Of a stretch of DNA of 64,000 bases, positions 50,729 to 60,372 are shown piece by piece. The notes beneath the pieces are model-generated. The model ran no database searches. It was not told where the DNA came from and saw nothing but the letters and a program-made list of their open reading frames with translations. Every line of letters starts with the position of its first letter. The stretch's first letter is position 1. A program made the translations under genes and the position numbers. This DNA is from Candidatus Celerinatantimonas neptuna (GTDB taxonomy: Bacteria; Pseudomonadota; Gammaproteobacteria; Enterobacterales; Celerinatantimonadaceae): NCBI GenBank assembly GCA_911810475.1, contig OU461276.1:2120001-2184000 (forward strand), read 5' to 3'.

Positions 50729-51601
50729 ATGAATACAGGCAATGACGTGATAATCAGTGCTGCTTTAACCGGCGCAATGACACCCAAAGATATCAATGAA
50801 AATATCCCACTGACACCCAAAGAAATTGCTGCCGATGCCTATCGTTGCTGGCAACAGGGCGCAGCGATTGTGCATCTGCATATGCGCGATGAACAAGGGA
50901 TTGGCACTATGGATCAATCCCGGTTTAAGCAAACCATCCAACTGATCCGCAGTCATCAGGACTGCGATGTCATTATCAATTGCACCACCTCTGGCGATAG
51001 CCGGGCTACCGATGCTCAGCGAATGGCTCATATTGCAGCGTTAGATGGGATTGAAATGGCATCCTGGGATGCGGGTTCATTTAACTGGATGCCTGGAGGT
51101 GTTTTTGTTAATTCACCCCAGTTTTTAGGACAACTGGCGCAATTAATGAGTGAGCGATCGATTAAACCTGAACTCGAAATATTTGACAGCGGCATGTTGG
51201 GGATTGCGAATTATTTTGTCGAGCAGGGACTGCTGGCTACACCACTGCATTGCCAGTTTTGCCTGGGGGTTCCGGGAGGAATGCCCGCGACCGTTGAAAA
51301 TCTGTTGTATCTGGTCACCCACAGGCCTGCCGGATCGACATGGTCAGCATTCGGTATTGGCAAACATCATTTACCGATCCTTTATGCGGCACTGGCTTTA
51401 GGCGGACATATTCGGGTTGGCTTAGAAGACAATGTTTACTTCAGTAAAGGGATTGCGGCCAGTAATGTTCAGTTGGTTGAACGCGCTGCCAAAATTATCC
51501 GTCTGATGGGCAAACCGGTTGCAACACCTGCAAGGGCCAGAGAAATCTTGGGACTGGTACCTTTGGAGTCGCATGTTACCCCAACCCATAGTGCTGTCTG
51601 A
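50729..51601 (+). CDS. beta-keto acid cleavage enzyme (BKACE, DUF849)
   Basis: A 290-residue zinc enzyme that swaps a beta-keto acid and acetyl-CoA for acetoacetate and a new acyl-CoA. It shows the zinc histidines in AAIVHLHMRDEQG, the acetoacetate-binding INCTTSGDSRAT, the zinc-site Glu in IRVGLEDNVYFSKG and the C-terminal AREILGL. Substrates of family members include 3-keto-5-aminohexanoate and dehydrocarnitine; here the substrate is unknown. Position between the hydrolase and CoA-transferase/thiolase genes suggests that it handles the beta-keto acid made by the hydrolase. Confidence 0.92.
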   Translation: MNTGNDVIISAALTGAMTPKDINENIPLTPKEIAADAYRCWQQGAAIVHLHMRDEQGIGTMDQSRFKQTIQLIRSHQDCDVIINCTTSGDSRATDAQRMAHIAALDGIEMASWDAGSFNWMPGGVFVNSPQFLGQLAQLMSERSIKPELEIFDSGMLGIANYFVEQGLLATPLHCQFCLGVPGGMPATVENLLYLVTHRPAGSTWSAFGIGKHHLPILYAALALGGHIRVGLEDNVYFSKGIAASNVQLVERAAKIIRLMGKPVATPARAREILGLVPLESHVTPTHSAV

Positions 51602-51659
51602 ATTAACGAAATTTTAGCTCTTGATTGGAGTGAACCTTTTTTCAGAGTAAGGACACATT

Positions 51660-52832
51660 ATGAAAGAAGCAGTTATTGTATCGGCTGTCAGGACACCGGT
51701 CGGCCGGTGCCGGGGCAGATTAGCCTCAGTACCTGCGCATATCTTAGGCGCAACGGTGGTTAAAGAAGCTGTGTCTCGGGTCAACATTGATCCGCAAACG
51801 ATTGATGATGTCATCTTTGCCAACCTGATGAACAACGAAATTAACAACATGGGACGCATGGTTGCACTGGAAGCTGGATTGCCGGTCAGCGTGCCGGGGA
51901 TCACCCTGGATCGTCAATGTGCATCCTCATTAAATGCACTAGCTTATGGTGCGATACAAATCATGGCCGGTTTTGCGCAAACTGTCGTGGTGGGGGGCGT
52001 CGAAAGTGATTCGAGACGAACCTGGACACTGGAAAAAACCAGCACCGCTTACTCGGTACAACCGCCCCATTTTGCCGATATTCATACATCTCCTGATAAG
52101 ACTGGTAATCCTTCGATGGGGATCACGGCAGAAAATATTGCTCATCGCTACCAACTGACCCGTACCGAACTGGACGAATTCTCACTGCGTAGTCATCAAC
52201 TGGCAACGGCTGCATGGGACACAGGATGCTTTGATAGTCAGGTTATCCCCATTCATTTTTCTGATCGAAAAGGGCGTGAACTCGTAGTGGATAAAGATGA
52301 ATCCGTTCGACCCGATTGCTCACTTGAAACATTAAATGCATTGCGTCCCTGTTTTCTGGAAGACGGTGTGGTGACTGCCGGTAACAGTTCCCCGATGAGC
52401 GATGGAGCCGGTGCATTAGTGGTGATGGAGCGATCACTCGCGCAATCACTGGGGTTGCCGATTATGGCGGTATTCCGGGGTTACTCAGCAGCGGGCGTTG
52501 ACCCGAACTATATGGGGATTGGTCCGATCGCTGCTACAGATAAACTTCTGCGTCAGGTTCACCTGACGGTGCAAGACATCGATTTATGGGAACTTAACGA
52601 AGCTTTTGCTTCGCAATCTTTGGCCTGTATTCGAGAAATAGGGATGGATCTTGACCGGGTCAACCCCAATGGCGGAGCGATTGCCTTAGGTCATCCACTG
52701 GCTGGAAGCGGAGCAATCTTGGCAACCAAAGCGGTTTATGACATGCAACAACGCCACTTGAATCATGCAGTCATCACTTTTTGTGTCGGTGGTGGGCAAG
52801 GGGTTGCTGTATTACTGACGAGGAGTGAATGA
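51660..52832 (+). CDS. thiolase (acetyl-CoA acetyltransferase family), copy 1
   Basis: A 390-residue thiolase. Nucleophilic Cys in LDRQCASSLNALAYGAIQ, NEAFASQS, His in [16 protein letters not shown] and the second Cys in [12 protein letters not shown] are all present. It is expected to split acetoacetyl-CoA or a longer 3-ketoacyl-CoA. It overlaps the CoA-transferase A gene by four bases. Confidence 0.93.
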   Translation: MKEAVIVSAVRTPVGRCRGRLASVPAHILGATVVKEAVSRVNIDPQTIDDVIFANLMNNEINNMGRMVALEAGLPVSVPGITLDRQCASSLNALAYGAIQIMAGFAQTVVVGGVESDSRRTWTLEKTSTAYSVQPPHFADIHTSPDKTGNPSMGITAENIAHRYQLTRTELDEFSLRSHQLATAAWDTGCFDSQVIPIHFSDRKGRELVVDKDESVRPDCSLETLNALRPCFLEDGVVTAGNSSPMSDGAGALVVMERSLAQSLGLPIMAVFRGYSAAGVDPNYMGIGPIAATDKLLRQVHLTVQDIDLWELNEAFASQSLACIREIGMDLDRVNPNGGAIALGHPLAGSGAILATKAVYDMQQRHLNHAVITFCVGGGQGVAVLLTRSE

Positions 52833-53506
52833 TGCTGAACAAATACGCACGATCTGATGAAATCATCAGCTTATTTCATGATGGGCAAACTTTAATGTGC
52901 GGTGGTTTCGCAAATCACGGTGTGCCCAATCGACTGATTGACTGCATCATTGCCAGTGGTGCAAAACATTTCACTTTCATAACCAATGATTCCGGCGACG
53001 AAGATCTCACCATTGGCCGGTTAATCCATCGTGGGTTGATCGATAAATTGATCGCGTCACACATTGGCCGAAACCCCGAAACTGTGGCTCTGGTTGCTGA
53101 ACACAAAATTGAACTGGAGCTTGTGCCTCAGGGAAGCTTAGCCGAGCGGATGCGCTGCGGCGGTTCGGGCCTGGGCGGTGTTCTTACAAAAACAGGTCTT
53201 GGAACTGTAGTCGAAGAAGGCAAGCCAACCGTTGAAGTCGATGGGCAAACCTATCTGTTAGAGCGCCCATTACGGGCGGATATCGGTTTAGTCCGAGCCA
53301 GAGCCTGCGATCCGTTGGGTAACCTAACCTATCGCGGAACCATGCGCAATTTTAACCCACTGGTCGCGCAAGCTTGTGATGTGACACTGGTGGATGCAGA
53401 CATGAGGGTCGATATCGATGAGTTGGGGGTGGATCGCATTATGACGCCAGGTGTCTATGTCGACAAAGTACTGATGAATGAGGAGATGACCCATGAACGC
53501 TCGTGA
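52829..53506 (+). CDS. atoD: 3-oxoacid CoA-transferase subunit A
   Basis: A 225-residue alpha subunit of an acetoacetate/3-oxoacid CoA-transferase. It shows LMCGGFANHGVPNRLIDCII, IGRNPETVALVAEHKIELEL, VPQGSLAERMRCGGSGLGG and LERPLRADIGLVRA. It overlaps the B-subunit gene by 14 bases. It activates acetoacetate released by the BKACE. Confidence 0.93.
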   Translation: MMLNKYARSDEIISLFHDGQTLMCGGFANHGVPNRLIDCIIASGAKHFTFITNDSGDEDLTIGRLIHRGLIDKLIASHIGRNPETVALVAEHKIELELVPQGSLAERMRCGGSGLGGVLTKTGLGTVVEEGKPTVEVDGQTYLLERPLRADIGLVRARACDPLGNLTYRGTMRNFNPLVAQACDVTLVDADMRVDIDELGVDRIMTPGVYVDKVLMNEEMTHERS

Positions 53507-54137
53507 ACGAATTGCTCGTCGTGCCGCCGGTTATTTTGTGGCTGGTGATGTTGTCAATTTAGGCATCGGGATCCCCAGTTTATGCAGTGATTATGCACCA
53601 CCGGATGTGATGTTTCATACCGAAAACGGACTGATTGGAATGGGGCCTCTTTGCTCGGGCATGCTTGCTGTTGAAAGCTTCTCCAATGCGACAGCAATGC
53701 GCTTTACACCAGTTCCCGGAGCGAGCGTATTGGATAGTGCTCAGTCATTTGCTTTGGTTCGCTCTGGCAAACTGGCCGCTTCGGTACTGGGGGGATTACA
53801 AGTTGCTGAAAATGGTGATTTGGCAAACTGGGCACAGCCAGGACGTGTCTTTGGGATGGGGGGCGCAATGGATTTAGTGAACGGTGCCCGAAAAGTCATT
53901 ATCACCATGGAGCTGTGTACAAAAAAAGGTGATCCCAAAATCGTCCGCTCGTGCAGTTATCCCCTGACCGGGAAGCACTGTGTTGACCATATCGTCACGG
54001 AACAATGTGTCATTGATGTTACAGGTGACGGATTAATGCTGGTTGAACTGCTCGAAGGGGTAACCCCTGATGATATTCAAAGGCAAGTCGAGCCGGAACT
54101 GATTGTTGCTGAGCACTTATCAGTGATGCAGTCATAA
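53493..54137 (+). CDS. atoA: 3-oxoacid CoA-transferase subunit B
   Basis: A 214-residue beta subunit carrying the catalytic Glu in MFHTENGLIGMGP. It shows GDVVNLGIGIPSLCSDYAPP, GAMDLVNGARKVIITMELC and the C-terminal LLEGVTPDDIQ. It is translationally coupled to subunit A. Confidence 0.94.
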   Translation: MNARERIARRAAGYFVAGDVVNLGIGIPSLCSDYAPPDVMFHTENGLIGMGPLCSGMLAVESFSNATAMRFTPVPGASVLDSAQSFALVRSGKLAASVLGGLQVAENGDLANWAQPGRVFGMGGAMDLVNGARKVIITMELCTKKGDPKIVRSCSYPLTGKHCVDHIVTEQCVIDVTGDGLMLVELLEGVTPDDIQRQVEPELIVAEHLSVMQS

Positions 54138-54234
54138 CCATGTTGGGGAAAATTAAAGCTAATGGATCGCCTGACTGTCGGTGCACCTGAAAAACGGCGG
54201 ACTAACCCAGGGTGATCTTGCGGGAGAGACCGTT

Positions 54235-55560
54235 ATGAATGGGGAACACAACCATATTACGCCAAGCCAGCCCGTTGATTTTGAAACAAAATCTGATGTC
54301 ATAAATACCACTGCACGCCCGAGTTTCGGAGCCAGAGGGTGGACGATTATTATCTTCCAGGCTATTTTATTCTGGATTGCTGCCGGGGTCGTGACCCACG
54401 GCTTAAATGTGATCTTGCCTGCTATTTCGCAAACCTATCACTTGAATTACAACACCTTGTTAGCATTAGCAACACCAGCCTCATGGGTTTCGATTCTAGC
54501 CGGGCCGATATGTGCCTGGATTTGTGAGAAAAAAGGGGCCAAATTCAACACTGTTTTTTGCTTAATCGCCTGTGGCATCTGTTTTGGACTGCTCGGGTAC
54601 AGTGGTTCACTGGCTGGCTTTACACTGCTTTTTGCCGGGGTTTGTTTTTTTGGAACCGGCTTTGCGTATGTCGGAGGAACAGCCATTATGGCCCATTGGT
54701 TTGTTAAAAGCTCTGGCATGGCCTTTGGCTGGTGCACCATCGGGCAAACCTTTTCCAGTGCACTGTTTGTCCCCACATTAGCGGTTTTGTTCAGCTATCT
54801 TGGGATCCGCAATGGATTCTGGGGCATCTCTGCCATGATGTATGTGATGGCGATCCTGGTGGTTTTTTTTATCGCAAACCGACCAGAAGATGTGGGTATG
54901 GCTCCTGATAACCAGCCATTGTCATTAGCATCCCACGGACAATCGACCCAGCCCCAGGTTCCAGATTTACTGCCGGTAAAACAGCTACTCCACATGCCCG
55001 ATGTCTGGTTAATCGGGATTGCCACCGGTGCTATCTACATCATGTTAGTCGGGATTGTCAGTCAGATTGTGCCCCGGCTGATTGAAATGGGCTATGTACT
55101 TAATACCGCCATCTTATATATGTCTGTATCTGCCCTTTTCGGAACACTGGGGGCTTATGGCTGGGGGTGGTTGAATCAACGTGTTGGGATTAAATCCGCC
55201 ATCCTGATTTATACCCTGTGGTGGATTATTTCAATCGCCATCAACCTGTTCTCGCAATGGCCTGTCATGCTTTGGATCTCTTTGTTGATGATTGGGTTTA
55301 GTTTACCTGGAGCCACCAATTTAAGTACGGCATTGATTGCGACCAAATTTCCCCGTCATTTTTATATTCGTGCGATTGGGATAATCCACCCGATCCAATC
55401 GATTGTACGTTGCTTCGCTTTCTCCATTTTAGCGTTTGGGCTGAGTTACCTTGGCGGTTATTCCGGGGCTTATGTGCTGTTGATAGGCGTTGGCGTGCTC
55501 ACGTTGTTCCTCATCTGGCGAATTGATGTTACGCCGGTAGAAAACGCTTTTAAATCATAA
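54235..55560 (+). CDS. MFS transporter of the catabolic cluster
   Basis: A 441-residue major-facilitator carrier with about 12 membrane helices. An N-terminal half from about residue 38 (WTIIIFQAILFWIAAGVVTH) includes GPICAWICEKKGAKFN. A central loop follows near FIANRPEDVGMAPDN, the OFA/MCT-like signature position. The start at 54235 has GGGAGAG upstream; the frame extends 18 codons earlier to a GTG. It probably imports the cluster's substrate, perhaps an organic acid or phenolic anion. Confidence 0.88.
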   Translation: MNGEHNHITPSQPVDFETKSDVINTTARPSFGARGWTIIIFQAILFWIAAGVVTHGLNVILPAISQTYHLNYNTLLALATPASWVSILAGPICAWICEKKGAKFNTVFCLIACGICFGLLGYSGSLAGFTLLFAGVCFFGTGFAYVGGTAIMAHWFVKSSGMAFGWCTIGQTFSSALFVPTLAVLFSYLGIRNGFWGISAMMYVMAILVVFFIANRPEDVGMAPDNQPLSLASHGQSTQPQVPDLLPVKQLLHMPDVWLIGIATGAIYIMLVGIVSQIVPRLIEMGYVLNTAILYMSVSALFGTLGAYGWGWLNQRVGIKSAILIYTLWWIISIAINLFSQWPVMLWISLLMIGFSLPGATNLSTALIATKFPRHFYIRAIGIIHPIQSIVRCFAFSILAFGLSYLGGYSGAYVLLIGVGVLTLFLIWRIDVTPVENAFKS

Positions 55561-55587
55561 GCACAGGATAAAAGGGAGGCTATTCAG

Positions 55588-56580
55588 ATGCGTCACGATC
55601 AACAACATATGGTTCGATGGATAACAGCGATTGCTGCCTTTTTGGGAATGATGTTCGGGGGTGTGGTTCTGGCCAGTGAAGGCGTGAGCCCCCTGCAACC
55701 CGGTGCAACGACCGGCAACCCGGCAGGGGCTTTACCTCCCAAAGGGGTATATCTGAGTGTTGATGCCGACTATGAAACTGGAAAAATTTATAATGATGAA
55801 GGGCGTCGGGCGAAAACCCCAACGGGGAAACACATTAAAGCCACCAATGTCAGCTCGGTAGCTGCCTTAACCTGGGTCACCGGATATAAACTGCTGGGCG
55901 CGCGATATGCAATGGGGATTGCCCAGCCTTATAAATGGGCACATACGCGTACCAGTGACAGCACATCAAAACAGACTGTGAACAGCCATGGCATGGTGAA
56001 TACCGCGTTTATCCCGGTGATCTTATCATGGCAGGCCAGCCCCTCTGTTTTCATCGGGACCGGGCTCACTATATACGCCAATAATGGCAAATTCGATTCC
56101 AGCTATGATTCCTCGGCTGGGCGGCAGGTGAAAGATTCGACCACCATTGGCAACCATTACTGGACATTTGAGCCGAATTTCGCTGTGACCTATTTAAACC
56201 ACGGTTGGAACATCACCGTGAATCAGATCTTAGATTTCAATACACCCAATTCCACCACGGAATACCGGTCGGGCCAGATCTATTACCTTGACCTGACCAT
56301 TGCCAAAACCATTCGTCGAATGACCTGGGGCGTGATTGCCAATTACACCCAACAGATCACCAACGATGAAATCAAAGGTAAAGCGGTTGAAGCTGTCCCC
56401 GGGTTTTATGGAAAAGGCAACAAAATGGTACACCAATTGATTGGCCCGATGGTGGCTTATGATTTTGGACGCTTCTCCATTAACAGTCGCTTTTTGTTTT
56501 CAGTGAAAGCGAAAAACGACGCGAATATCTCATTTTTCCACATTGGATTCAGTCTGCCTTTGAGCCAGCGGAAAGAGTGA
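55588..56580 (+). CDS. outer-membrane protein, phenol MetA-pathway family
   Basis: A 330-residue beta-barrel of the type found beside aromatic-degradation genes (Phenol_MetA_deg family, SphA-like). A signal peptide ends near GVVLA-SEGV (residue 29). Barrel strands follow (GVYLSVDADYETGKIYND, GLTIYANNGKF, YWTFEPNFAVTYLNHGWNIT), ending SFFHIGFSLPLSQRKE. It probably lets a hydrophobic or phenolic substrate cross the outer membrane. GGGAGG precedes the ATG. Confidence 0.82.
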   Translation: MRHDQQHMVRWITAIAAFLGMMFGGVVLASEGVSPLQPGATTGNPAGALPPKGVYLSVDADYETGKIYNDEGRRAKTPTGKHIKATNVSSVAALTWVTGYKLLGARYAMGIAQPYKWAHTRTSDSTSKQTVNSHGMVNTAFIPVILSWQASPSVFIGTGLTIYANNGKFDSSYDSSAGRQVKDSTTIGNHYWTFEPNFAVTYLNHGWNITVNQILDFNTPNSTTEYRSGQIYYLDLTIAKTIRRMTWGVIANYTQQITNDEIKGKAVEAVPGFYGKGNKMVHQLIGPMVAYDFGRFSINSRFLFSVKAKNDANISFFHIGFSLPLSQRKE

Positions 56581-56691
56581 GACACACGGATGACTGAGGT
56601 CATTGATGAAACGGACTCCCAGCAGAGCTGCCAGAGGCATCGCTCATCAACATGTGCTCAGTCAATCTAACATGATTGTAGCGAGGCATTT

Positions 56692-57870
56692 ATGACGTCA
56701 CTTATGATTGCAAGTGCGGTTCGGACCGCCATTGGGAAATTCGGTGGCAGTTTGAGTTCAATCCCGGCACCACAACTGGGGGCTGGGGTCATGAACGCGG
56801 CCATTCGTAAAGCGGGCCTTGAACCTTCTGATGTAGATGAGGTGATCTTTGGTCATGTGCTGCAAGCCGGGCTTGGGCAAAATCCGGCGCGACAGGCCAT
56901 GTTACAGGCGGGCCTTCCTGACACCATTCCGGCGACAACCATTAACATGGTGTGCGGCTCGGGCCTGCAGAGTGTCATCTTTGCACTGCAATGTATTGCC
57001 GCCGGTGGCGCACGAAGTGTTCTGGCAGGCGGTATGGAAAATATGTCAGCTGCACCTTATCTGCTCAATCAGGCCCGGTGGGGATGTCGGATGGGCGATA
57101 AAACCATTGTTGACAGCATGGTTAATGATGGTCTGTTTTGTGCCATGAATCATTACCATATGGGCATCACAGCTGAAAACATTGCCAAGCGTTATCAGAT
57201 TAGCCGCAAAGAACAAGATGAAATAGCACAGCTTTCGCAACAGCGGGCGGTGGCCGCCATAGAACGCGGTGCGTTTCGCCAGGAAATCATGCCTGTGACG
57301 GTGAAACAAAAACACAAGGAATGGATCTTTGATACCGACGAATATCCACGGGTAAATGCAACGGCAGAGGATCTGGCTAAATTGCATCCTGCATTTGATC
57401 CTCAGGGGACCGTCACCGCTGGAAATTCATCGGGGATTAACGACGGTGCCGCAGCCTTACTGGTGATGAGTGACCGTTGTGCCTGCGAGCATTTTATTCA
57501 ACCGATTGCCCGGATCCGCGGGTATGCATCGACCGGCGTTGACCCGGCCGTGATGGGAATTGGCCCGGTATCGGCAACCCAGATGGCCTTAAAACGTGCC
57601 GGAATGACCATGGATGATATTGAACTGATTGAAGCCAATGAAGCCTTCGCCGCGCAGTTTATCGCCGTAGGCCGCGAGCTAAAACTGGATATGGATAAAA
57701 CCAATATCAACGGTGGAGCCATTGCACTGGGGCATCCGATTGGTGCATCTGGAGCCCGGATTTTAGTGACCTTGCTTCATGCGCTGGCCGAGCAGGATAA
57801 AACCATCGGACTGGCGACCCTTTGCGTTGGAGGCGGTCAGGGCGTTGCCATGATAGTGGAACGTCTTTAG
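56692..57870 (+). CDS. atoB: thiolase (acetyl-CoA acetyltransferase), copy 2
   Basis: A 392-residue thiolase. Nucleophilic Cys in [50 protein letters not shown] and [15 protein letters not shown] match biosynthetic/degradative acetoacetyl-CoA thiolases well. It is clearly divergent from copy 1, so the two may act on different chain lengths. Last gene of the cluster. Confidence 0.93.
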   Translation: MTSLMIASAVRTAIGKFGGSLSSIPAPQLGAGVMNAAIRKAGLEPSDVDEVIFGHVLQAGLGQNPARQAMLQAGLPDTIPATTINMVCGSGLQSVIFALQCIAAGGARSVLAGGMENMSAAPYLLNQARWGCRMGDKTIVDSMVNDGLFCAMNHYHMGITAENIAKRYQISRKEQDEIAQLSQQRAVAAIERGAFRQEIMPVTVKQKHKEWIFDTDEYPRVNATAEDLAKLHPAFDPQGTVTAGNSSGINDGAAALLVMSDRCACEHFIQPIARIRGYASTGVDPAVMGIGPVSATQMALKRAGMTMDDIELIEANEAFAAQFIAVGRELKLDMDKTNINGGAIALGHPIGASGARILVTLLHALAEQDKTIGLATLCVGGGQGVAMIVERL

Positions 57871-57900
57871 CGCGATCAGAATATTACCATTGAGCAAAGA

Positions 57901-57929
57901 AGAGCATGGGGGGTTTGCCCCCATGCTCT
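57901..57929. terminator. bidirectional terminator between thiolase and metY
   Basis: Perfect 12-bp stem AGAGCATGGGGG (57901-57912) / CCCCCATGCTCT (57918-57929), loop GTTTG, between convergent genes; the minus side continues TCTTTG. Confidence 0.8.
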
Positions 57930-57951
57930 GTGCCGATAAAATAATCAGATA

Positions 57952-59229
57952 TCAGCGTTGGCTAGCGGCTAACGCCTGATCCAGATCGGCCAGAATATCG
58001 TCGATATGCTCAATGCCAACCGACAAGCGCAGCATCTCTGGGCGAACCCCGGCTTCAAGCTGCTCGGCTTCATTCATTTGACGATGCGTGGTCGAGGCCG
58101 GATGGCAAGCCAGTGATTTGGCATCCCCGATATTGACCAGACGCTTAAATAAACCCAGTGCATCATAACATTTCACTCCGGCTTCATAGCCGCCTTTCAA
58201 ACCGAACGAAAGTAATGACGCTGGCAGACCTTTCATATAGGTTTTTGCCAATTCGAAATAAGGGCTATCTGGCAGACCGCCATAAGAGACCCAGTCGACT
58301 AACGGATGTGCTTGTAAAAATTCAGCGACTTTCAGCGCATTTTCGCAGTGACGTTCCATTCGCAGCGACAACGTTTCAAGCCCCTGCATCAACAAAAAAG
58401 CATTCATCGGAGCTAGTGTTGCCCCGGTGTTGCGCAGTGCGACCGTACGCACCCGGGCGACATAAGCCGCTTCACCAAACGCTTCGGTATAAACCACCCC
58501 ATGATAGGCATCTTCGGGGCTGGTAAATTGCGGAAAACGCTCGGCATGAGCGGCCCAGTCAAATTTTCCTGAATCAACAATGGCACCGCCTAATGTGGTG
58601 CCATGTCCGCCGATATATTTGGTCAGCGAATGCACCACCACATCAGCCCCATAATGAATGGGCTTACACAATGCCGGGCTGGCCACCGTATTATCAACCA
58701 CCACCGGAACGCCTTTCGCATGGGCTAGATCGCAAATGGCCTTGATATCGGCAATATTTCCGGCTGGATTGCCAATACTTTCGCAATAAACCGCCTTGGT
58801 TTTGTTATCGATGAGCTCAGCCAGAGACGCCGGATGTTCATCTTTGGCAAAACGGACTTCGACGCCCTGCTGCGGCAGCATATGTGCAAAGAACGTATAG
58901 GTGCCGCCATATAATTGCGCGGTAGAAACGATATTATCGCCCATGCCCACCAAATTTTGGATAGCATAGGTGATTGCGGCTGCGCCCGAGCTGACCACCA
59001 GCGCGGCCACTCCCCCTTCAAGCGCGGCTATACGCTGCTCCAGTACATCATTGGTTGGATTCATCAACCGGGTGTAAATATTACCGGGAACCGCCAGATT
59101 GAATAGATCCGCACCATGCTGCGCATTATCAAATTCATACGCGGCGGTTTGATAAATAGGGGTAGCAACGGCTTTGGTGGTGGGTTCACTCTGATAACCC
59201 GCGTGAATCGCAATCGTTTCATCTTTCAT
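57952..59229 (-). CDS. metY: O-acetylhomoserine sulfhydrylase
   Basis: A 425-residue PLP enzyme (O-acetylhomoserine aminocarboxypropyltransferase) making homocysteine from O-acetylhomoserine and sulfide. The PLP lysine is in [18 protein letters not shown]. Other blocks are [40 protein letters not shown] and [15 protein letters not shown], ending [26 protein letters not shown] lies upstream of the ATG. It consumes the sulfide made by CysJI. Confidence 0.96.
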   Translation of the reverse strand: MKDETIAIHAGYQSEPTTKAVATPIYQTAAYEFDNAQHGADLFNLAVPGNIYTRLMNPTNDVLEQRIAALEGGVAALVVSSGAAAITYAIQNLVGMGDNIVSTAQLYGGTYTFFAHMLPQQGVEVRFAKDEHPASLAELIDNKTKAVYCESIGNPAGNIADIKAICDLAHAKGVPVVVDNTVASPALCKPIHYGADVVVHSLTKYIGGHGTTLGGAIVDSGKFDWAAHAERFPQFTSPEDAYHGVVYTEAFGEAAYVARVRTVALRNTGATLAPMNAFLLMQGLETLSLRMERHCENALKVAEFLQAHPLVDWVSYGGLPDSPYFELAKTYMKGLPASLLSFGLKGGYEAGVKCYDALGLFKRLVNIGDAKSLACHPASTTHRQMNEAEQLEAGVRPEMLRLSVGIEHIDDILADLDQALAASQR

Positions 59230-59445
59230 CGGGAATGCTCTCCTGCATATGGTGAATCGTGTATATGGCAGCTAATCTATCACTATTGACGTCATTGTTT
59301 AATCACTGGGCGTGTTTTTCTGTGAGCCTTCATGCGCTTTGCATTTTTTACCCGGAGGTGGGGCCGAGGGTTGCATGGTGGCCATTGCAATCTGAAAGGA
59401 TCCTCTTATTATGAAAAGCGTTATTTTACCAGTAAGGGGCCGCTT

Positions 59446-60255
59446 GTGGAGCAACGGCAATGGAGTACCCGGTTTGAGTGGATTGAACGATTAGCTTATT
59501 GGGAAGGGAAAATCAGCGTGACCCGGCTGGCTCAGGTGTATGGTGTATCCCGTCAGCAAGCCAGTAAAATTTTAAGCGCTTACCGCAGAAAAACCCCTGG
59601 CAATCTTCTTTATGATTCGCGCCTGCGTCATTACACCATCGCCGATCCTTTTCAATGCCAGTTTATCCGTGAAAATAGTGAAGATTATCTTCAGTGGTTG
59701 CTAGGCATTCCCAAACAGCCCTCCGTGGTGCGTATTCATGCGCCTGAGCGGCAGATCCCGGTTACCGTGCTAAGGCCGATTACCCGGGCACTGGCTCATC
59801 AACAAGCCGTCGATTGTCATTACGCCGCCATGACGGGTGAGTCACAGGAGCGATTAATTGCCCCTCATTCCTTGATTTACACCGCCGGACGTTGGCATGT
59901 GCGTGCCTGGTGTTTTTTACGTCAGCAATATCGGGATTTTGTCTTGTCTCGATTTTTGAGTAGCCAAATTGATATATGTAAACCATGCCCTCCCAGTACC
60001 TATGATATGCCCTGGCATACGCAAGTTGAGCTGATTTTTGCGCCCGATCCCCGTTTAGACGAATCGCACCGACAATTATTAGCACAGGAATTCGGCATGA
60101 CCGATGAACGACTGGTGGTCTCGACCCGCGCTGCATTGGCCAATTACCTGCTTCAGGAGATGGGCATCAGTACCCGCATGCTGGCCTTAGAACCCGAGGC
60201 TCAGCAACTGGTGCTTGTCAACAAACGCGACATTGCAAAGTGGCTCTATGATTAA
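59446..60255 (+). CDS. WYL-domain transcriptional regulator beside the CRISPR locus
   Basis: A 269-residue regulator from a GTG start (AAGGGG six bases upstream); the open frame runs back to 59332. An N-terminal winged helix (RFEWIERLAYWEGKI, YGVSRQQASKILSAYRR) is followed by a WYL domain (VDCHYAAMTGESQERLIAPH, TAGRWHVRAWCFLRQQYRDF, LSRF) and a C-terminal domain. WYL regulators commonly control CRISPR-Cas, BREX and CBASS loci. It points toward cas3, 118 bases away, and is its likely regulator. Confidence 0.87.
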   Translation: MEQRQWSTRFEWIERLAYWEGKISVTRLAQVYGVSRQQASKILSAYRRKTPGNLLYDSRLRHYTIADPFQCQFIRENSEDYLQWLLGIPKQPSVVRIHAPERQIPVTVLRPITRALAHQQAVDCHYAAMTGESQERLIAPHSLIYTAGRWHVRAWCFLRQQYRDFVLSRFLSSQIDICKPCPPSTYDMPWHTQVELIFAPDPRLDESHRQLLAQEFGMTDERLVVSTRAALANYLLQEMGISTRMLALEPEAQQLVLVNKRDIAKWLYD

Positions 60256-60280
60256 AAAACGCACCACAGGTGCCGGGTCT

Positions 60281-60295
60281 GTCAATTTTGTTGAC
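60281..60295. promoter_or_regulatory. inverted repeat upstream of cas3, candidate operator
   Basis: GTCAA (60281-60285) and TTGAC (60291-60295) flank a 5-bp centre, followed at 60299-60304 by TATAAA. It lies between the WYL gene and cas3, where a repressor or activator of cas3 would bind. Short match; suggestion only. Confidence 0.35.
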
Positions 60296-60372
60296 CTGTA
60301 TAAATAGGCATATTGAAAAGACCATAAAAAAGTCTTTAATGGAATGCTCAATTAACGGAGTCGGTGGTGTGC

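Noticed and set aside
60301-60372. A target for the pseudo-spacer upstream of cas3 (AAAAGACCAT near 60316)
   Set aside because: Only the first three bases agree before mismatching, far weaker than the match at 63258.
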